DNA of 64,000 nt. Origin: Aedes albopictus. Its lineage: Eukaryota > Arthropoda > Insecta > Diptera > Culicidae. Location of the stretch: NCBI RefSeq assembly GCF_035046485.1, contig NC_085137.1, positions 3,573,977 through 3,637,976 of the forward strand, read 5' to 3'. Each line of letters begins with the position of its first letter. Position 1 is the first letter of the stretch. The position numbers were made by a program, and so were the translations under genes. Of this stretch, positions 58,474-64,000 are shown in pieces. The notes under the pieces were generated by a model. That model saw only the letters and a program-made list of their open reading frames with translations, had not been told where the DNA came from and made no database searches.

Positions 58474-61285
58474 ATCCATTCCTTGCATTAATAAAAAAGA
58501 ATACCATCACATAATATACCCAACTTTGAGTCACCAGTCAAGGTGCGGGGCGATCGGATGACAATTCTGATGATTATTTATAACCTCTCAGTGTGGGATC
58601 ACATTTTCTACAACGCCACCAATATGCTGGAGCTCCGCGTTCCCTCAGAATGACAATTTGTTCTCATCCCGCCCACATCCACACTCAATTGCGTGGCCGT
58701 TTAGCGGGCAAGGGTAATATTTTCGGTGTCAACCGGACCAGCTGGTGAAATGGAGGACTGCTTTGACAGAACCTCAATGAATTTTCAATCAATGAGACAC
58801 GTCAAACTCTGTGCCGCCGTGACCGTTGAAGCGCATCCCGCGGCTAATGGAATGACAAATTACCCAAGGGTGAAACGTGGAAATTTTATCACTCTTCCAC
58901 GCTGATAATTTTAATGAAATACATTATCAATTCAGCAGCTTTTCCTCAAATTATCGGATGTTTTGAAAGCAATAAATAAGCGCGCTGCTAGTTTGTTTTC
59001 GTATGATCAATTAGTGGGAAATTTACGATGACCAACACCGCAGATAGCTGAACAAGCGAAAGCCCACATGTCAAGCGGCGGCACCCGCACATCAAGAAAG
59101 CAGGCGGCGAGTAGCACACCACACAGTAGGCACTGATAATCGCGGGCGTTAGGTTCGCCCCATCCTCATCCCATGTCCATGGTCCAAGCCGAGCCGAGAA
59201 AGATTACTAGATATGTAACTCTAAGAAAGCAGGAGCCAACAAAGCAAGCGTTGGAGTCTGTGGCACTAAATGACATCCGAAGATGGAAGAAGCATCGCAT
59301 GTACCTAGCTAGCTAGTACACGCGGTCGGCCGAGAATGGGAAGGTGAGTATTTACGAGAGTTCATAAACAAGACAACTCAAGCGCAAGCAACTGTGGTTT
59401 GTTGTAGGTCAGGAAGCGTTTGACCTTCGATCGATTGGTGATGTTTGAGCTGGTAAGTAAATATGTTTGCGCTACAATTTTTCTTATAATATGAACTGAC
59501 AAACTGTGATTGTTATTAGAGAGATTAGAACACACAGTGTTGGAGATTATCTCTTTCACAATATTTGATGCACGCCTCCGAAAAATGCCCATTTTCAATA
59601 TTTTTTCCAGCCAAACTTGAATAGCTGTGTTCAACAATTCATTTTCTTCTTTCAGTTTATTAAAAACTATTATACAAAGTCCAATTGAATAAATTGAGAG
59701 AAAATTATTCAATCAACTAATGAAGCCAATTTAATTTCAAACAACGTCCAATTTGGCAATGAAATTAAATTTATTTTCATCGCCAGCTACTCATTGACTC
59801 GGAATGACAATCGATCATAACTTTCATGCAGTTAATTGTTCGCCGAATACACATGGTAAGTACCCCTTTCTGAAATGGTGCAATAAAAAATAATAATATC
59901 GAAACAAGTGACCCCTGCTTCGATGACAATTATCCGACCAATTATGAATGCGATGAAAAAAGGCTGTGTTATTTTTTTTAGGATACCACTGTTTAACAAT
60001 ATCGAACTCAAAAAAGCCATATGGCGTATACAACAACAACAGTCCGCGCAATAAATAAAATGCCATCGAGCCGGAGAGGTTGATTCCGGGAGGAAACCGA
60101 TCAAACCGCATGCGGATATAAATTTGCTTAATTCGACTTAATTTGTTTCAATTAACTGCCATTCGGTTCCTGAAAATTGAAACGAGTTTCGCCGCCGTCT
60201 ATGATTATTTGCCGTTGCTGCAGTGCAGTTTGTATCACAGTGGGAAATCAATTGGTTCTATGCTCGCTCGTCAGCGCCTACTTTGTTTTCCATGTGTCAT
60301 TTTGTTTGCAGAAATCGAGACGATCCAAGTAACAGACTAAAATGCGGTGTTGTATCATCGCTTGGCGCCATAAGTAACCATCAATCGAGATAACTGATAA
60401 AACATTTCTTTTTCGCGTCAGATCAGCCGGAAGTGCAAGGCCAGTGCAAATGTTTCCCATGGAATGCAATCCAACAGACGACTGATTCTCTTGGGCCTAA
60501 TACGACCACGACAACGATGAGAACTCTTACTAGCTTGCTTGGACCCTTGTAAGGCTATGTGTTCACTTGATGTGCACTGCTCTACGAATCGACTGATGCA
60601 TGTTCAGCAGCGAACACCGAAGCCTGCAATGAAATATGAGCGTTGCTTAGTTTAATTGGATAATCGATATATAATTGATTAATTTAATTCAACACCCTTT
60701 CGCTTTTAAGGGATATCAGATCGAGGCAGTAGTGTTGTTGTGTCTGATTCAACGAATTTTATTTCCCACGCAAACGAATATTCAAAAATTGAGAGAAAAC
60801 AAGTGTTTCAAACCACAATCATTTCGGACAGTAAATATCGGAAACAGACCGCAAAAAGTTATTTTTACTTGTTACAAGTCATTGGAGTAGTGACAGGTAT
60901 TCATGATAGTGACACATAAAGTCAATCTCTCTATCATTTTAATTTTCAACCCCTAATAACAAATCTAACTGTCGTAAGTAAAACACCATTGTCTAAGTAG
61001 ATAATTTGACAGCACATTCTAGGGTGGAGGGAGGTAAACGGTTAAAAATTAACGTACATTTCTATTCGTTGACAGGTTGTGGTTGGGTTTTGGTATCTGG
61101 TGATGACAGGTGTAAGCAATTGAAAAATATCCAGTGTTGTCATCATTTTTTATTGTCAGAGACAGAGAGAAGAGCTTTATCGATAAATGGCAACACTGCG
61201 AAAGAGCTCAGAAAGAAACGCTAAACAAAATTATGAAAACATTACATGTACACTATCCAGGGCACGGCATAAATATTACAATGCA
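58474..61285. other. Gene-free, single-copy-looking DNA
   Basis: The least repetitive part of the window: 2.8 kb without GAATTCC words, MITE ends or SINE boxes. It mixes AATTA-rich stretches with balanced GC and contains many short homeodomain-like ATTA words. No exon is recognised. A conserved noncoding or enhancer block is plausible but unproven. Confidence 0.4.
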
Positions 61286-61465
61286 GGCTAGTAACCTATG
61301 TAAACATCTATTTTGGATGTAAACATGTGAAGTCGTTCTTACCGTCTTTCACGTTGACCAAATTGGTGTGGAGTACTAGAACCTATGAACGATTCGAATA
61401 ACGTCATCAAAAAGCTGTCAGATTTCGGGAATATCTCACCTTCTTCTGTACACCGTGATTCAGGG
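61286..61465. repeat. Dispersed repeat, copy 2 (partner of 1-545)
   Basis: Matches 28-60 and 411-535 in order (ACCTATGTAAA, GTAAACAT, AAATTGGTGTGGAG, ACGTCATCAA, ATCTCACCTTCT). It lacks the MITE found in copy 1 and much of the sequence between the two matching parts. Confidence 0.5.
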
Positions 61466-62060
61466 AAAGATTGTTACATTAGATACATTTATTTAACAAT
61501 ATCAATTTGAATCAATACTTAGTTCGCTGCTGCCACTCTTCATCCTCGATCATGCACAATGCTGGTCAGTTTACGATCCACCTGGCCCGTCCATTGCAAT
61601 GCATTGTGCTTTCTGCGTTCCACGCCATCTTGTGGTAACCGGATCGGTAGCGAACCACAATTTTGCAGGGTTGATGTCCGGCATTCTTGCAACATGACTA
61701 CCGTATTTTACCTAATTCGGTCATCTTCTGCATGCTGGGTTTGCCGTAGAGTACTGCGAGCGCATGGTTCATCCTTCGTCACCACATACCGTTCTCTTGC
61801 ATTCCTACCCATACATAGAATGAAAGCTATTTACATTTCTATTAAATGCTGGGAGCTGACGCCTGCAGCAAAAGGTGCGGACAAGAACTTTTATAGCTTC
61901 TGGTTTCCAACGCTGGTAGCCCAGCGGTGATTCAAATTGGAACAATTTCAGATGAAATGCGTTTCCATTTGAGGTGATAAAAACCTAAAGATTCCTAATT
62001 TTTTGGTGTTTATATAGGTGGATGTTTTGGAGCAGTTTTTAGTTAAAAAAAACGATTCTC
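61466..62060. other. Gene-free stretch
   Basis: A 123-codon plus frame at 61559-61930 has scattered Cys and Trp but no recognised domain. Confidence 0.3.
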
Positions 62061-62630
62061 GTTTGAATTTCAAACAGAGCTACGTCCAGAATTTCCCTCA
62101 GATTTTTCCAAAGATTTGTCCAAAAATCCTGATAAGATTTCTCCAGTAGTTCCTCGGAAATCCCTCTAAAAGTGCCACAAGAATTCCTTCAGGTTTTCAT
62201 CAGGAACCCCTCTAAAAATTCATTCAAGAGTTTCTCGCGAATTTTGCCAAATGTTCCTCGGAAATTCCTAAAGAAGCTCCACATAAATTCCGCTTGGAGT
62301 TCCTCGGAAAATTCTCAAGTAGCTTGCCGAGAACTTCTTCAGGAGTTCCTCAGGAATTCATCCAGGATTTTCTCAGGAATTCCTCCAGGAGTTCTTTGGG
62401 AATTTCTTTAGGGGTCCCTTGGGAGTTCCTCCAGCAGTTTGTCAGGAATTCCTCCAGGAGTTTGCCGTGATTTTCTTCAGAAGTGCCTTGAGAACTCTTT
62501 AAGGATATCCTCTGCAATTCCTCCATTAGTTCCTAAAAAAAATCCTCCATGGAATTTCTCGTGAACTTCCTTAAGAATTGCTCCAGAACTTCCAGGACTT
62601 CCTCAAGAATTCCTCCAAGGCAGTGAATCA
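62060..62630. repeat. GAATTCC-type degenerate tandem block 11
   Basis: The best-ordered block: GGAATTCCTCCAGGAGTT and close variants recur at about 15-30 bp, especially from 62330 to 62480. Confidence 0.65.
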
Positions 62631-64000
62631 AAATTCAACCATCGCGCAACAATAATGACAATGTCGCAACCTGTATTTGTTGCGACAAACAAACCCATGC
62701 GACATAAGTTTGTCCCAACTTGAAAATAATGGGATTAACATCGTACACCACGAGTTTAGAGATTTATAAGCCTTGCATTGCGATTTTCGAACGGTAACTT
62801 CTAGTCGGTAAACACTGCAACTCTGGTGAAGTTCTATCATCAAACAGTTTAGACTTTGGGTTAGCAATAATTGATTATTCACGAGTTGAAAAGTACGCAA
62901 CAAATTCAGCTTCCGTTTTGTCTGCAACAAAAAATTTCGAGATCATGTCATTATCTGTTACCAGTAGGGATAAAGAGTAATCGTCGCACCTTCTTTGCTG
63001 CTTGTTTTGTGCCTCTTTTGTCTGACAATTCTCTTCACTGCTCCAAGAGATTATCGTTTATGCTTCTAAGAGTTCCTCGGAAATTAATGCACATTTGGTA
63101 GCCAACAGACAATCATTGATGGATTATAAATTATTTCAGTTTAATACCCAAATTAGCGAGTTTGACATTTACAAAGTAGAATAGGTTTCAATCATGTTAA
63201 TTTAGCTGAAATTGCCAAACACCACTTCAAACTGAAGGCTACTTGAAGATGACTCACTCTACCGTTTCAAGAAATGACAATAATCATTGTTGACATCTAA
63301 ACTATCAATCCTTTCATGAAAAATTATATGTCAATTGGTTAGTGTATATCTTTTCATGGTATGTTTCATGCATAACATCAAAAATTTGCAATACAACTAA
63401 ATACTAGAATGTAAGTGCTGTTTAATGATAGCTAACTTAGCTTCATGTCCTATGTTGCAAGTTATCCCACAGATGGGGAAACTTGCAACAATCATGTATT
63501 TCGCACCTCCTGATTAGGTGGCAACGTATTTTGGTAAACCAACTGCTGCATAGTATTCTACTCGAGATAATTAGCGTACACGATGCTTCACAGGATGTTT
63601 CAAATGTTTAGATTTTCAATGATATTGCTTCAAAGTCGAAAAGTGTTGCAAGTTACCCCATTTGACGGTACACACTAAAAAATCCTCAATTTTAACGATG
63701 ACGTAATTGAAGAAATTGACGTAATCAACAACGACATAAACCAAATTACGATTTATTTTTGAGTCTTTCAAGATGTGAATGAACAAACCAGCATCGTCCA
63801 AATTGTTTAAAGCTTTTTGGAGATATTTTTGAACGCGCACCTGTAGCATTCGAATAACAGACTTAGTTTTCAGTGCTATGTGCCATAGATTTACATGACT
63901 AGAAACGTAAAGCAACCGCGCTATGTTTGTTGTCACTGAAACGTCAAACGCAATCATGAATCCGAAGTTTTGTTGAACCTCTTTAGAGTTGGTTTTCTGG
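62631..64000. other. Gene-free stretch to window end
   Basis: AT-rich DNA with short frames on both strands, none recognised. No element ends were noticed. Confidence 0.35.

Noticed and set aside
57397..58534. Four open frames of 350-371 codons on both strands
   Set aside because: They are the six-frame-open translation of the CTCTG pentamer with a few flanking codons; no real protein signal.
63672..63760. Possible transposon end near the window edge
   Set aside because: No partner end is inside the window and no motif is diagnostic.
1..64000. Integrated viral sequence, as is common in Aedes genomes
   Set aside because: No frame resembled a viral polymerase, nucleoprotein or glycoprotein; absence by eye is not proof, and a translated search would decide.

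Overview
The window looks like repeat-rich nuclear DNA of a culicine mosquito, most likely the genus Aedes. The main pointer is a full copy of a tRNA-derived SINE that I recognise as Feilai (34904-35164), described from Aedes aegypti. The density of MITEs, tRNA-headed SINEs, non-LTR retrotransposon pieces and degenerate GAATTCC-type tandem sequence fits too. The sequence alone does not separate Ae. aegypti from Ae. albopictus. I found no convincing host protein-coding gene, no rRNA gene and no functional tRNA gene. The longest open frames are by-products of a pentanucleotide array or of GC-rich noncoding DNA. The stretch is probably intergenic or inside a large intron.

Layout. 1-2.6 kb: a dispersed repeat split by a palindromic MITE, then a TA-flanked long-TIR transposon that itself holds a retroelement with a 20-bp target duplication. 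3-4.7 kb: GC-richer single-copy-looking DNA. 4.7-6.3 kb: a SINE and a 1.2-kb hAT-type element, both with target duplications. 7.8-9.2 kb: TTTCAGGGG-like degenerate tandem DNA whose strand bias flips. 9.6-11 kb: a hairpin, a MITE, a 202-bp unit duplicated exactly at 15.6 kb, and a minisatellite of about 28 bp. 11.8-22.7 kb: SINEs, small MITEs and a reverse-transcriptase fragment in otherwise plain DNA. 23.3-28.4 kb: nested transposons (an outer TIR element, a pogo-like element, a hAT MITE). 28.6-30.6 kb: a 1.7-kb TAA-flanked element inserted in a retroelement tail. 31-33.7 kb: GC-rich noncoding DNA. 34.6-43.1 kb: SINEs, MITEs, an LTR candidate and several GAATTCC blocks. 43.2-46.9 and 53.2-55.1 kb: two opposite-strand copies of a large unclassified element carrying about 150-bp tandem monomers; the first was hit by a 914-bp foldback element. 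48-51.8 kb: MITEs, a reverse-transcriptase pseudogene and a near-perfect foldback. 57.4-58.5 kb: a flawless 1,027-bp CTCTG array. 55.1-57.4 and 58.5-61.3 kb: the least repetitive DNA, the best place for host regulatory sequence.

How the parts relate. Most features are transposable elements recognised by terminal repeats plus target duplications (TA, TAA, TTAA, 8 bp or 9 bp). Nesting gives a relative order of insertion. None of the DNA transposons carries an intact transposase, so all must have been mobilised in trans. The two reverse-transcriptase fragments are dead.
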